From Planctomycetales bacterium (GTDB taxonomy: Bacteria; Planctomycetota; Planctomycetia; Pirellulales; Pirellulaceae): a stretch of DNA of 36,697 bases. The position numbers and the translations under genes are program-made. Under the pieces are notes generated by a model. That model saw only the letters and a program-made list of their open reading frames with translations, had not been told where the DNA came from and did no database searches. The first letter of the stretch is position 1; each line of letters opens with the position of its first letter. The stretch spans positions 1 through 36,697 of the forward strand of contig JAGQOY010000054.1 of the NCBI GenBank assembly GCA_020427005.1, given 5' to 3'. Below are positions 26,526-35,242 of the stretch, piece after piece.

Positions 26526-27611
26526 TCACAGAGAACTTTCATCCATCCCCACCTGGGCAGTCAACTGTCCACAGGCAGCGTTAACATCACTCCCGAGAGA
26601 CGTTCGGAATGTAGTGCGGACTCCCGACGCGCGGAGTAATTCTGCAAAGGCCTCTCGATTGGCTTGTGTCGAAGGACTGAATTGCGCTCGATTCCCCGCG
26701 ACATTGTACGGAATCAAATTTACTTCGACATTTAGTCCATGGCAAAACTCAAGCAATTGATGCGCGTGTTGTAAAGTATCGTTTACACCATTTAACAGGA
26801 CAAATTCCAACCACACGGGTTGGCCTATTTGTAAGTCATTGACTCGTTCCAAAGTTCGGTGCAATAACATCAGATCACTTACAGCTCGTGGCACCAAACG
26901 TCTTCTCAGTTGACGATCCACCGCATGTAAACTCAACGCCTGTCGCACAGCCGGAAAAGTTTCTGCCAAAAGGATCATTCCCGATGGTACGCCAGCTGTG
27001 GAGACCGTGATATGCCGAGGAGAAAGGCCAAATCCATTGGGGGAGGTCAAAATATCAAGTGCGTGGAGCACTGACTCTTGATTATGAAGCGGCTCCCCCA
27101 TTCCCATGAACACAACATTGCGCAATCGTCGCTGGGCCTTCGCCGCACACACGCCCGCCCAGTAGACTTGCTCGATAATCTCAAATGCAGTCAGGTTCCC
27201 TCGGTACCCAAGTTTAGCTGTACTGCAGAATGGACAGCCTACTCCGCACCCAGGCTGTGAGGAAACGCATGCCGTCGCGCGCTGCGTTTTGGAAAGACCC
27301 AACTTCTTGGAAGAAAGTTTTCCATTTGGGAAGAGGACAACCACCTCGGCACGCTGCGCAGCAGCGTTCTTCAGCAACAATCTTAGACTCGTGCCACAAC
27401 CATCTGCTATGTGATTGTCAACTTGCCACAACCAGGGAATGTCATCCATGAACTCCGTCAACAAAGTTTGTGGCTGAACGTATTGCCGCATAATCCGCCA
27501 AGCCAACTTGTTGAGGCTTGTCGGACGACGGGAATCTGTTAACTGCTCCCAAAACTGCTGAGAGACATCGGCTGATGTGCTAGAGCTGGGTTGTGCGAAC
27601 TCCTTAGCCAA
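26526..27611 (-). CDS. rlmN: RlmN/Cfr-type radical SAM 23S rRNA methyltransferase
   Basis: A 361-residue radical SAM enzyme. The cluster motif is CGVGCPFC (Cys122, 126, 129); Cys115 in ACVSSQPGC and Cys347 in VNAACGQL match the two further cysteines that carry the methyl group in RlmN and Cfr. GMGEPLHN is the glycine-rich SAM motif. The RlmN-type helical N-terminal domain is diverged here. Target is expected to be adenosine 2503 of 23S rRNA (C2 for RlmN, C8 for Cfr); which position is not decidable by eye. The start is unsure: no ATG fits, and TTG codons occur at 27611 and 27677, both overlapping the DUF1552 gene (8 or 74 bases). I chose the shorter. An RNA enzyme is out of place among sulfatases and envelope proteins. 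Confidence 0.88.
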   Translation of the reverse strand: MAKEFAQPSSSTSADVSQQFWEQLTDSRRPTSLNKLAWRIMRQYVQPQTLLTEFMDDIPWLWQVDNHIADGCGTSLRLLLKNAAAQRAEVVVLFPNGKLSSKKLGLSKTQRATACVSSQPGCGVGCPFCSTAKLGYRGNLTAFEIIEQVYWAGVCAAKAQRRLRNVVFMGMGEPLHNQESVLHALDILTSPNGFGLSPRHITVSTAGVPSGMILLAETFPAVRQALSLHAVDRQLRRRLVPRAVSDLMLLHRTLERVNDLQIGQPVWLEFVLLNGVNDTLQHAHQLLEFCHGLNVEVNLIPYNVAGNRAQFSPSTQANREAFAELLRASGVRTTFRTSLGSDVNAACGQLTAQVGMDESSL

Positions 27612-28941
27612 GCGAAAGGGTACCCGTGCTGTCACCGAATTCACGTATATTGACGCCAACGGTTTGCAACATCGCAATGAACAAATTGTTCAGCGGTGTT
27701 TCCGTTGGATAGCGTCGGTGGGTTCCTTGTTGGACTGAGCCACCCCCTCGGCCAGCCAACAAGACAGGCAAATCATGATGATCATGCCGGTTACCATCGC
27801 GAATGGCGCCGCCATAAACTATCAATGAATTATCCAAAAGGCTCCCATCACCTTCCGGAGTTTCCTTTAGCTTTTTCAAGAAGTAAGCAAACTGTGTCGC
27901 GAAAAACTTATCTATGGCCGCGATCTTAGATACTTTGTCCGGATCATTTTGATGGTGGGAAAGTTGGTGGTGCCCTTCATTGACTCCAATCATAGGGTAC
28001 CGCTTACCGCTACCTTCATTACCTAGCATGAACGTACTGATCCGAGTAGTATCGGTTTTGAAAGCCAAGACCATCAGGTCAAACATCAAACGAATGTGCT
28101 CTTCGGCGTCTGCAGGCTCTCTATCCGGAGGCATCTGATCCGACACATCGTACGGCAGTGGTTCGGTCATACGATCAATTCGCTGTTCAACATCGCGAAC
28201 ACTGGTGAAATACTCTTCCAACTTCTGTTTGTCGCGCTGTCCCAACTGCTTTCGCAATTGAGCCGCATCGTCGGCCACGACATCCAGAATTGAGCGTTGG
28301 TACAATAGATCCTTCTTTTCCTCGCTGGCACCCTTTGCGCCGTTACCAAATAATCGCTCAAAAGCCAAACGTGGACTTATTTCCTTAGCCAATGGCTGAG
28401 TAGCGGTGCGCCAGGATATATTGTCGGAATAGGCACAGGCATAACCACTATCGCACGATCCTGCAGAACGATTGGATTCCGTTCCCAGTTCGATGGATGC
28501 TAAGCGGGTTGCGCGACCGTAGTATTCCGCAGCAAACTGGTCAGCACTCTTTCCAACTCGCATATCAGCGCCACTGGTCTTTAGTGGATGCGCTCCCGTC
28601 AAGAAAGCAGCGGCACTTCGGGCATGGTCGCCAGGACCATCGCCAAGACTACGTGCGTTGACTTGGGCCAAACCACTTAGTACCGAAAAGTCATTCTTTA
28701 GCTCCGCGAGCGGCTCGAGGGAAGGAGTTAGCTCCCAATCCCTACCTTCGGTATTTGGTTCCCAATTGGCAGGGTTGGTACCATTGGGGAAAAATACCCA
28801 TGCAAGCCTTACCGGCTGGGCTGCCACAATAGAATCCGCCCGCAAACCAGCTTTAGGCAACATCAAATCGAGCATTGGCAAGCCTAAGGCTGCACCAGTG
28901 CCACGCAAAAGTGTTCGTCGAGAGATTCTACGAATTGCCAT
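27604..28941 (-). CDS. DUF1552 protein with Tat signal
   Basis: A 445-residue DUF1552 protein. The N terminus SRRTLLRGTGAALGLPMLD (RR at 8-9) is a good Tat signal. The start at 28941 is set by GGAG eight bases upstream; the longest frame adds 15 residues from 28986. Family landmarks are VFFPNGTNPANW near 50, AAAFLTGAHPLKTSG near 110, and GNEGSGKRYPMIGVNEGHH near 310. DUF1552 is related in sequence style to DUF1501 and normally sits beside a DUF1592-type haem-motif gene, as here, 241 bases downstream of it. No catalytic activity has been established. The gene's end overlaps the RlmN-like gene by at least eight bases. Confidence 0.9.
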   Translation of the reverse strand: MAIRRISRRTLLRGTGAALGLPMLDLMLPKAGLRADSIVAAQPVRLAWVFFPNGTNPANWEPNTEGRDWELTPSLEPLAELKNDFSVLSGLAQVNARSLGDGPGDHARSAAAFLTGAHPLKTSGADMRVGKSADQFAAEYYGRATRLASIELGTESNRSAGSCDSGYACAYSDNISWRTATQPLAKEISPRLAFERLFGNGAKGASEEKKDLLYQRSILDVVADDAAQLRKQLGQRDKQKLEEYFTSVRDVEQRIDRMTEPLPYDVSDQMPPDREPADAEEHIRLMFDLMVLAFKTDTTRISTFMLGNEGSGKRYPMIGVNEGHHQLSHHQNDPDKVSKIAAIDKFFATQFAYFLKKLKETPEGDGSLLDNSLIVYGGAIRDGNRHDHHDLPVLLAGRGGGSVQQGTHRRYPTETPLNNLFIAMLQTVGVNIREFGDSTGTLSLG

Positions 28942-29182
28942 CACTTCAACTCCGCTTATATATGATTTGAATTGTTGTCTCAGCAAATTTTAATTCTAGC
29001 GAGCACTGACCCTAAACCCTCACCTACGCCTCCCTTTTCCCAAAGGAAGCTTGTTAAGAGGTTAAAACACTTGATCCTAAACTCCACGCGGGAGGGTTAT
29101 TTCCGAAATAGAAACCATCAGACCCTCGGCTGCGGGTCAAAAATAGGGTGCCCAATCCTGCTTACTACCAGCTCATCCCAAA

Positions 29183-31603
29183 TCACTCCACGAGCGTCCG
29201 ACGATTGCGAAATGGTTCGCTTATCACAATTGCTTCAACCAGTGCAGAAACTCGGTATTCGCGGCCTCGTGAGGCCTCCATTACTTCATCCACGGTGCAA
29301 TTGTCATAGGGTTCTAAACCCCGGCCAAGTGCATAAGTTAGCAGACGTTCGGTAATGTGGCGAGCAAAATAATTTTCGCGTGGCGCCAGCAACCCAACAA
29401 GTTCTAGGGCGTTTGAAAATGTGCTTCCATCTGCCAATTTACCTGCTGCGTCAATCGGATGGACACCATCACGGTCACGCCACCTTCCGACCGCGTCGAA
29501 ATTCTCGAATCCCAAACCAATGGGGTCCATAATCCGGTGGCAACTCGCACAACTAGGGTTGATACGATGAATCGCCAATTGTTCACGTAGGGATAGATTT
29601 CCGTGCGCTTTCTTTGTCTCTTCAAAACTGGGTGCGTTAGGCGGGGCAGGTGGTGGAGGATCTCCGAGAATGTTTTCAAGGATCCACTTGCCTCGCTTGA
29701 CTGGGCTGGTGCATGTCGGATGTGAGGTTAGCGTCAGGACTGCAGACTGTGTAAGAACGCCTCGACGATGTTCGGGAACATCGATGCGGAGCCAACGGTC
29801 CTCGTCCAAATATTCACCTTCTCGGTCATCACCTCGGCGGCGCAACGGAAATCCAGGCCCATCTTGGTACATGTCACGTGGATCTCGACCGTCGAAATCG
29901 AGTCCATAATGCTCTGCTAGTCGCGGGTTAATGTATGTAAAACCTCCATCTAGCAAGGTTCGCAAAGGGAGATCCTGGCGAACAATCTCGCTACAAAACA
30001 TTTCTACTTCTGTACGCATCGCCGTGCGCAAATAATCGTTCCACATCGGAAACTGGTCTTTGGCCGGGTCGACTTCTTTTAAGTTATCCAATCCAAGTAG
30101 CTGTCCAAAGAATCGGGTAACTAAGGCTTTGCTTCTTGGATCCGCCAGCATGCGTGTTGCTTGGTTTTGTAATACAGCGGCATCAACTAGCTTGCCCTGA
30201 TCGGCCAGATCCAGCAATTCATCATCCGGCATGCTGCTCCAAAGAAAATAAGACAAACGACTTGCTAGAGCGTGATCATCCAGCCGCTCTTGCGGCAACA
30301 CACCTTCCAGTCCTTCGCTTGGTGCCCCTGCTGACTCGATGCGAAACAGAAAATTCGGAGATATCAGTACCGACTGCAGCCCAAACCCCACGGCCGTTCG
30401 AAACGATTCCCCTTGTTCGGTAGCCATTTTTACGAGATTTATTACACGCGACAAATCCGCATCCATGACAGGCCGCCGGAATGCTCGTCGAATGAGCGGT
30501 CTAAAAATTCTTTCGGCCGCTTCCTCAACAGACACTTCATCGGAAGGCTCGGCGACCAGCAAACGAACGTGGCAAGCAGGAAGTGCAGGATCTGCATTCA
30601 TCGGACCATCGATACCAATGTACTCAAAGTCAATCCGCCGTTCATTGTCGTCCTTGCGAGGATTATGTGTATCTTCCACAAAGGTTAACGTTAATGCATG
30701 CTCACCGGCTGTCATCTCGCGCTCAACGCTAAACGTCTTTTTTCGCTCTCCAACATCCCACCGGATAACCTCCTCTCCATCCACCGATAGAGCTACGGGT
30801 ACCGTTTGATCTCTTTCGTTGCCATAGTCCATACGCACCTTGAGTTCGTACATGCCATCTGCAAATAGAAACGTTTTGGATGTCGATTCATGAACAAAGA
30901 TGGGATGACTTGAGACCTTTTGAGATCTAAGGGACTCGCGATCTTGAACAATGACTCGAGAACTAATCAACTGGGCAGCCTGCAAGTATTTTTCGAGTTG
31001 CATGGGTGACAAGGTTAGTACATCACCTTGATTATCAAAACCATTGCCCACCGCATCGCTTGGAAAACTGACGAGAGCAGATGGTGAAAAGTCGACGCTC
31101 AGCAGGTCGCGAATGGTGTTGTCGTATTCCGTGTTATTGAGGCGCCGTACGGTAACTCTTCCCGGATCGTCCGCAACGTCACACTCTACCGTGTTGACGA
31201 TCCTGTCAATCCATGCGGTGATCGTTTCTCGTTCTGCCATGGAAGGCTGAACATCGTGTTCTTCGGGAGGCATGGCTCCAATTTCAATTAATCCACGGAC
31301 TTGGTTCCAACGTGGGCGTTGGCTTGTGAGCTGTTCTAATGCCGTATACTGCGAAAAATCGATATCAGCCTCGGTGGTGTCTCCACTATGGCAATCAAAA
31401 CAATACTTGGACATGAATTCATGCAGATCTTTGTTAAGAAACTGCTCTGCTGCCTCGATTGCAGCCGCCTGCGCACTTTCATCACCGCGAGAAATCGCAA
31501 CTGAGAAAAAAGAACAAGCTCCCGACGCGGCTAGGAATAGAGCGCAAAATTGAAAGCGCGCAGCCAGAAAATGTGGGCTCACGCCAATAAGTGGTTTCAT
31601 CAT
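29183..31603 (-). CDS. DUF1587/1595/1592/1588/1585 protein with cytochrome c-like haem motif
   Basis: An 806-residue exported protein with the usual multi-domain order. A signal peptide (about 15-37) is followed by the cytochrome-like domain with CFDCH (Cys68, Cys71, His72) and IGAMPPEEH. DUF1587 begins at RRLNNTEYDNTIRDLL, then comes a beta-rich insert near 240-330, DUF1595 (AAERIFRPLIRRAFRRPV), DUF1592 (SRLSYFLWSSMPDDELL), DUF1588 with a second CASCH motif and DPIGLGFENFDAVG, and DUF1585 at the end (LLTYALGRGLEPYD). Two haem-type motifs suggest electron transfer in the periplasm; the physiological reaction is not known. Two adjacent ATGs stand at 31603 and 31600. It is the first gene of the seven-gene minus-strand block, upstream of its usual partner DUF1552. 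Confidence 0.9.
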   Translation of the reverse strand: MMKPLIGVSPHFLAARFQFCALFLAASGACSFFSVAISRGDESAQAAAIEAAEQFLNKDLHEFMSKYCFDCHSGDTTEADIDFSQYTALEQLTSQRPRWNQVRGLIEIGAMPPEEHDVQPSMAERETITAWIDRIVNTVECDVADDPGRVTVRRLNNTEYDNTIRDLLSVDFSPSALVSFPSDAVGNGFDNQGDVLTLSPMQLEKYLQAAQLISSRVIVQDRESLRSQKVSSHPIFVHESTSKTFLFADGMYELKVRMDYGNERDQTVPVALSVDGEEVIRWDVGERKKTFSVEREMTAGEHALTLTFVEDTHNPRKDDNERRIDFEYIGIDGPMNADPALPACHVRLLVAEPSDEVSVEEAAERIFRPLIRRAFRRPVMDADLSRVINLVKMATEQGESFRTAVGFGLQSVLISPNFLFRIESAGAPSEGLEGVLPQERLDDHALASRLSYFLWSSMPDDELLDLADQGKLVDAAVLQNQATRMLADPRSKALVTRFFGQLLGLDNLKEVDPAKDQFPMWNDYLRTAMRTEVEMFCSEIVRQDLPLRTLLDGGFTYINPRLAEHYGLDFDGRDPRDMYQDGPGFPLRRRGDDREGEYLDEDRWLRIDVPEHRRGVLTQSAVLTLTSHPTCTSPVKRGKWILENILGDPPPPAPPNAPSFEETKKAHGNLSLREQLAIHRINPSCASCHRIMDPIGLGFENFDAVGRWRDRDGVHPIDAAGKLADGSTFSNALELVGLLAPRENYFARHITERLLTYALGRGLEPYDNCTVDEVMEASRGREYRVSALVEAIVISEPFRNRRTLVE

Positions 31604-32001
31604 GGATCGAACTTGAGGTGGGAAGTCTTAATCAGGTGGGGGAGACGTCGGTTTCAAGGTAAGTGTGACCGACCATCTTAGGGAGGAAGTGCCCATGAAT
31701 CCAATCCACCTACGCTAGCCAGCATGTAACCAGCGAGCAAAGGTTTTTAGGTGAATTCGACCTGCAATCTATTGTATCTTAGCCAGTTTAATGGAAATAG
31801 ACCGAAATTCCCTCCCCCCAGGATACACAACTTCCGCTCCTGCGACATTTTCAAAGCACCCCCCGAGCAGGTTGCAAAATTTGCTTTAGTCTCCCTATGG
31901 ACACTCTGGGAACGGAACTGACTAAGTGATTATCGCAATTTGCTTAACAACTGCCCCAATGAAGCATGGCGACTGGCGCCCCCCATTGTTCTTAGCCCGG
32001 C
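31604..32001. other. Intergenic region upstream of the DUF1592-type gene
   Basis: About 400 bases without a supportable gene. A perfect 6-base inverted repeat GTCGGT / ACCGAC lies at 31647-31652 and 31668-31673, 44-70 bases upstream of the ATG at 31603, where it could be a leader hairpin or operator. GCAAAATTTGC near 31874 is a short palindrome. No clear promoter was identified. Confidence 0.5.
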
Positions 32002-33165
32002 TCACGAGCGTGGCAAACACCAGTCAGGATCAAAAGCTTGGGTGCCGATTTGTCCCGCCAAACGTGCCCCAAATTTCTCGACTCGCTCCCGCCCAGAAAT
32101 CGCTTCCATGCGAAGGGTAAAGTCGACCGAATGGCCTCCTGCCAATTGCACAGTTCGTCCTTGGGACTCTTCAAATGTGCGAGGGTTGGGGAAGCCCGTA
32201 CCAGGCTCCAAACCTGTTACGTACCCGTCAGCCTCAGCAACGGTGTTCTTCCATTGCGAGAAATAGGGCAAGGTTTCTGGCCGAAAATGGACAGCAAATC
32301 CGCAGCTTGAATCGGGCGCTGCCAACATGGATCGAGCCCAGCCATCGCTATCGGCTGGCGGTGCAAAGAAATACACTTGCTCAGCATAACCTGCCGTAGG
32401 ACCTAGGTAGTCACGCCATGCGTTTAGGTCTTCCGCTGCTCTGGCATCTCGGGCAACGGAGCGTGGCGCAGTGATATGAAGTTTTGAGCCTCTTCCGAGA
32501 AACGGTTGGCCGACGTTGATGTGATAAAGCATTTGCATGCTGGTTGGAACGTCACTCGCATTAGTAACCCGATCCTGAACGCCGATGGATGGCTCGTTGA
32601 TTTGAAACAGGTAGCGCGCAGTCAGCCGCAAGTTATATTGTAAAAAGCGGGACTCATGTACTTCACCTATCACTTCCAACAACGAATGTTCCTCATCTAA
32701 GTTAACGCGCCAACTGCGGGCTGGGATATTTCCAACTCGTCCATGCAGTCCGAATTTCAGATTCCCTGCGGCGTCGAAATCTGGTGCTCCAAAACTACGC
32801 ATTCCACAGCGTACCAAGAGCTCATCGAATCCATCCAACCAGCCAAGGCCGCTTGATTCTGCGATAGCAACATGAGCGGGGTGAATGGGACCCTCCACCG
32901 GAGATTTCCAACCGCAGAAATGCCCGTCGATGGTCGCTTGCCATAAACTCAAACCTCGCGTTGGACAAATTGCTGCCCGAACACGACCCGTGTCAACATA
33001 AAGCAATTCCACACCTGCCCGGGGTCCGTCCTCTAGCACGACACGTTTCAAATGGAAACTACCGGCAGGCGCGGTGACTACCATTGGCTGTGTTAAAGGG
33101 CTTTGAATGTCCGGTGGTTCGAGGACGCTGGTAGGAGGGGGAAGTTGAATTAACATGTCGCTCAT
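32002..33165 (-). CDS. DUF4432 aldose 1-epimerase-like protein
   Basis: A 387-residue protein related to the galactose mutarotase/aldose 1-epimerase fold, DUF4432 branch. Seen in it are AAICPTRGLSLWQATIDG near 75, the long beta-sandwich middle with FGLHGRVGNIPARSW, MQMLYHINVGQPFLGRG near 235, and TGLEPGTGFPNPRTFEE near 335, where mutarotases place an active-site glutamate and histidine nearby. The ATG at 33165 is used; a TTG at 33201 would add 12 residues. No signal peptide, so it likely acts on an intracellular sugar, converting anomers, though a sugar-binding role is possible. It is divergent from the cupin/isomerase/dehydrogenase genes, across the hairpin-rich region 33166-33735. Confidence 0.82.
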   Translation of the reverse strand: MSDMLIQLPPPTSVLEPPDIQSPLTQPMVVTAPAGSFHLKRVVLEDGPRAGVELLYVDTGRVRAAICPTRGLSLWQATIDGHFCGWKSPVEGPIHPAHVAIAESSGLGWLDGFDELLVRCGMRSFGAPDFDAAGNLKFGLHGRVGNIPARSWRVNLDEEHSLLEVIGEVHESRFLQYNLRLTARYLFQINEPSIGVQDRVTNASDVPTSMQMLYHINVGQPFLGRGSKLHITAPRSVARDARAAEDLNAWRDYLGPTAGYAEQVYFFAPPADSDGWARSMLAAPDSSCGFAVHFRPETLPYFSQWKNTVAEADGYVTGLEPGTGFPNPRTFEESQGRTVQLAGGHSVDFTLRMEAISGRERVEKFGARLAGQIGTQAFDPDWCLPRS

Positions 33166-33735
33166 GGGTTGAAGAGAGTCACATCTAAAACAATTAGTCA
33201 AGAAGCTAGTATATAGGAAATCGGTGTGCTCGCACGGAGAGCCTAGAGTCGCCTAGTCCGGGTGCTCAGCCAACCGAATGCGACGATCGCACCAAAATGA
33301 AAGTCAACGCCTTCACCGGGACATTGAAATCAAGGTCAGGGCCACCAGATAGCCATTACTCGGAATGGCAGGTTAAGATCCTTGCCGCGAAAAGGTTCTA
33401 TCTTAAAACTTTGTGCGGCCCTGAATTCAAGGTCTCCTTACTTGTAACGGGAGACCTGACGGAATAAAACAGACTTTTTCTCGGTGAACGCCACGACAAT
33501 CCTGACTCTCTCCTGAGTGCGGAGAGGGGGATTGCCGTCCCCGCAGTGAGGCTAACACATATCGCGCTGACAGTTGCGTGCCTGGAACGCATTTGTCCCT
33601 TTGAGGGTAAGCTGCGATTCTCGTTTGCTGGCGTTTACCGCGAAGTTTCATAAAACAGGCGTTTGAGCAACCGGTCAAAATAGAGACTTGGCGGCAAAGA
33701 CTAACACACTTAGGCGATGAAAAGTACGAAACAAC
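33166..33735. other. Hairpin-rich divergent region at the sugar locus
   Basis: 570 bases between the DUF4432 gene and the cupin gene with no supportable coding sequence; small open frames here have no start signals or family features. It contains the consecutive inverted repeats listed at 33352-33591, plus short direct repeats GCCTAG at 33241 and about ten bases on. It probably holds the promoters of both transcription units. Confidence 0.6.
33352..33591. other. Array of consecutive hairpins (possible structured RNA)
   Basis: Five inverted repeats in 240 bases. (1) GCCATT/AATGGC, 33352-33357 with 33364-33369. (2) TTAAGAT/ATCTTAA, 33373-33379 with 33400-33406, enclosing CCTT/AAGG. (3) AGGTCTCC/GGAGACCT, 33430-33437 with 33450-33457. 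(4) The longest, 33493-33538: ACG/CGT, CAATCC/GGATTG and CTCTCTCC/GGAGAGGG around a 7-base loop, with one mismatch and a 3-base bulge, about 17 pairs. (5) TGCGT/ACGCA, 33575-33579 with 33587-33591. I see no match to RNase P, tmRNA, SRP or 6S RNA signatures. The strand is undetermined. Confidence 0.4.
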
Positions 33736-35001
33736 ATGGGTACGATAAAGTTAGACGCTGGGCTCGTTCAGGGGGATAGTGTTTCCACGATTTTGGATCG
33801 AGCCATGGATGCCGGCGAAGGTATATTGCGATTAACGCCTACATGGGTGCCTCGCAGCTTTTTGCATCCTGGAAGACGCATCAAACTGAATCCAGCTGAT
33901 TTATACGCTTTTGGCGCTAATCGAGGGGGTATCGATGAGCGTTGGTTTGCTAGCGCGACGGAAGCGGCAAACGAGGGGCGAGTTTGGCACGAGGGACTAA
34001 GCTTCTGCCTATTCGAGGGACAGAAGTTTTTGCTGCGAGACGCCGTGGCGGAAAGTGGCAGACGGCTGGTGGGCGATTCAATATTTGGCAAATACAAACG
34101 TTGGCCGGTGTATTCGAAGTTCTTTGATAATATGGGCCCAATCCCTCACCATATGCACCAGTCGGCCGAGGACGCGGCTTTAGTTGGACAAGAGGGTAAG
34201 CCCGAAAGTTACTACTTCCCACCTCAATACAACAACGTTGATAACAATTTTTCGTACACCTTCATGGGGCTTGAACCAGGAACCACCAAAGCTCAATTGC
34301 GGAAGTGTTTGGAGGACTGGAACAAAGGAGACAATGGAATCTTGGACCTGTCTCGAGCCTACCGGCTGAAGCGTGGCACGGGTTGGTTGATTCCTCCTGG
34401 TGTTCTTCATGCACCTGGGTCCTTATGCACCTATGAGCCGCAATGGGGCAGCGACGTATTCGGTATGTTCCAGTCAATCGTTGAAGGCCGATATGTGCCA
34501 TGGTCATTACTCGTAAAGGATATGCCAGAAGAAAAGCACCAGGACCTCGACTTCATCATCGGCCAGCTTGATTGGGATAAGAATGTTGACACACACTTCA
34601 AAGATTCAAATTACATAGAACCAATCGTGGACCGCCAGCGATCCGGAGATGGCTTTGAGGATAAATGGATCGTATACGGCACCATTGATGGCAAGCAATT
34701 ATTCAGCGCCAAAGAGCTAACAGTTCAACCGGGGGCCAAGTGCGTGATTCAAGATCCAGGTGCTAGCGGATGGATAACCGTTCAGGGTAAGGGACGCATT
34801 GGCAAACTGGCTTTGCAGACCCCCGCCATGATCAACTTTGGCGAGAACACCGAGGACGAAGTGTTCCTTTCTCACGAAGCTGCCACACGTGGTGTGGAGA
34901 TTGAAAACACTGGCAGTGAACCACTCGTTGGACTGAGGTATTTTGGTCCCGATTGCCACACAAATTTGCCCGCCAACGGGGCTTGGCAAACTGATCGCTA
35001 G
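33736..35001 (+). CDS. Cupin protein resembling class I mannose-6-phosphate isomerase
   Basis: A 421-residue cytoplasmic protein with the look of a class I phosphomannose isomerase-like cupin. The metal-binding cluster is seen in GPIPHHMHQSAEDAAL near 135, matching the HxH...E pattern, and a later histidine in LIPPGVLHAPGSL near 221. The C-terminal part (about 310-410) is a second, more degenerate beta-barrel. The length is close to the usual 390-430. It probably interconverts an aldose and ketose, maybe without a phosphate; the family also has non-catalytic members. The start ATG at 33736 has no strong ribosome binding site. It is the first of three plus-strand genes that appear to be a sugar-processing unit, with 241 bases to the next. 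Confidence 0.78.
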   Translation: MGTIKLDAGLVQGDSVSTILDRAMDAGEGILRLTPTWVPRSFLHPGRRIKLNPADLYAFGANRGGIDERWFASATEAANEGRVWHEGLSFCLFEGQKFLLRDAVAESGRRLVGDSIFGKYKRWPVYSKFFDNMGPIPHHMHQSAEDAALVGQEGKPESYYFPPQYNNVDNNFSYTFMGLEPGTTKAQLRKCLEDWNKGDNGILDLSRAYRLKRGTGWLIPPGVLHAPGSLCTYEPQWGSDVFGMFQSIVEGRYVPWSLLVKDMPEEKHQDLDFIIGQLDWDKNVDTHFKDSNYIEPIVDRQRSGDGFEDKWIVYGTIDGKQLFSAKELTVQPGAKCVIQDPGASGWITVQGKGRIGKLALQTPAMINFGENTEDEVFLSHEAATRGVEIENTGSEPLVGLRYFGPDCHTNLPANGAWQTDR

Positions 35002-35242
35002 GAAAACCAGGAACCTCAGTTTTGTTGAAATACCTCACCCGGGATATTGAATCGAAATCCTCTTCGTTCGGCGCCTATCGCTAAGATACTTCGTCAAAAG
35101 AACCTGTTCGTCGCTTCATCGCAAGGGATGCTCAGATTTGCATTCTAAGCATGCTTTCTCAGCATATTTCCTTGGCGAATGACCGAGTCGGTGCAGATTC
35201 TTACTTCCCTTGCTGTTCACAATCGTTTTAATGGAGAAATCA

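Noticed and set aside
29121..29138. GACCC/GGGTC hairpin between the DUF1592-type and DUF1552 genes as terminator.
   Set aside because: On the transcribed minus strand the T-run comes before, not after, the stem, so the orientation is wrong for an intrinsic terminator.
28972..29355. Plus-strand 127-residue open frame over the end of the DUF1592-type gene.
   Set aside because: Antisense to a well-supported gene and without family features or a signal.
33352..33591. Match of the hairpin array to SRP RNA, RNase P RNA, tmRNA or 6S RNA.
   Set aside because: The conserved loop sequences of these RNAs are not present; only a short GGTCAGG nearby recalls SRP RNA.
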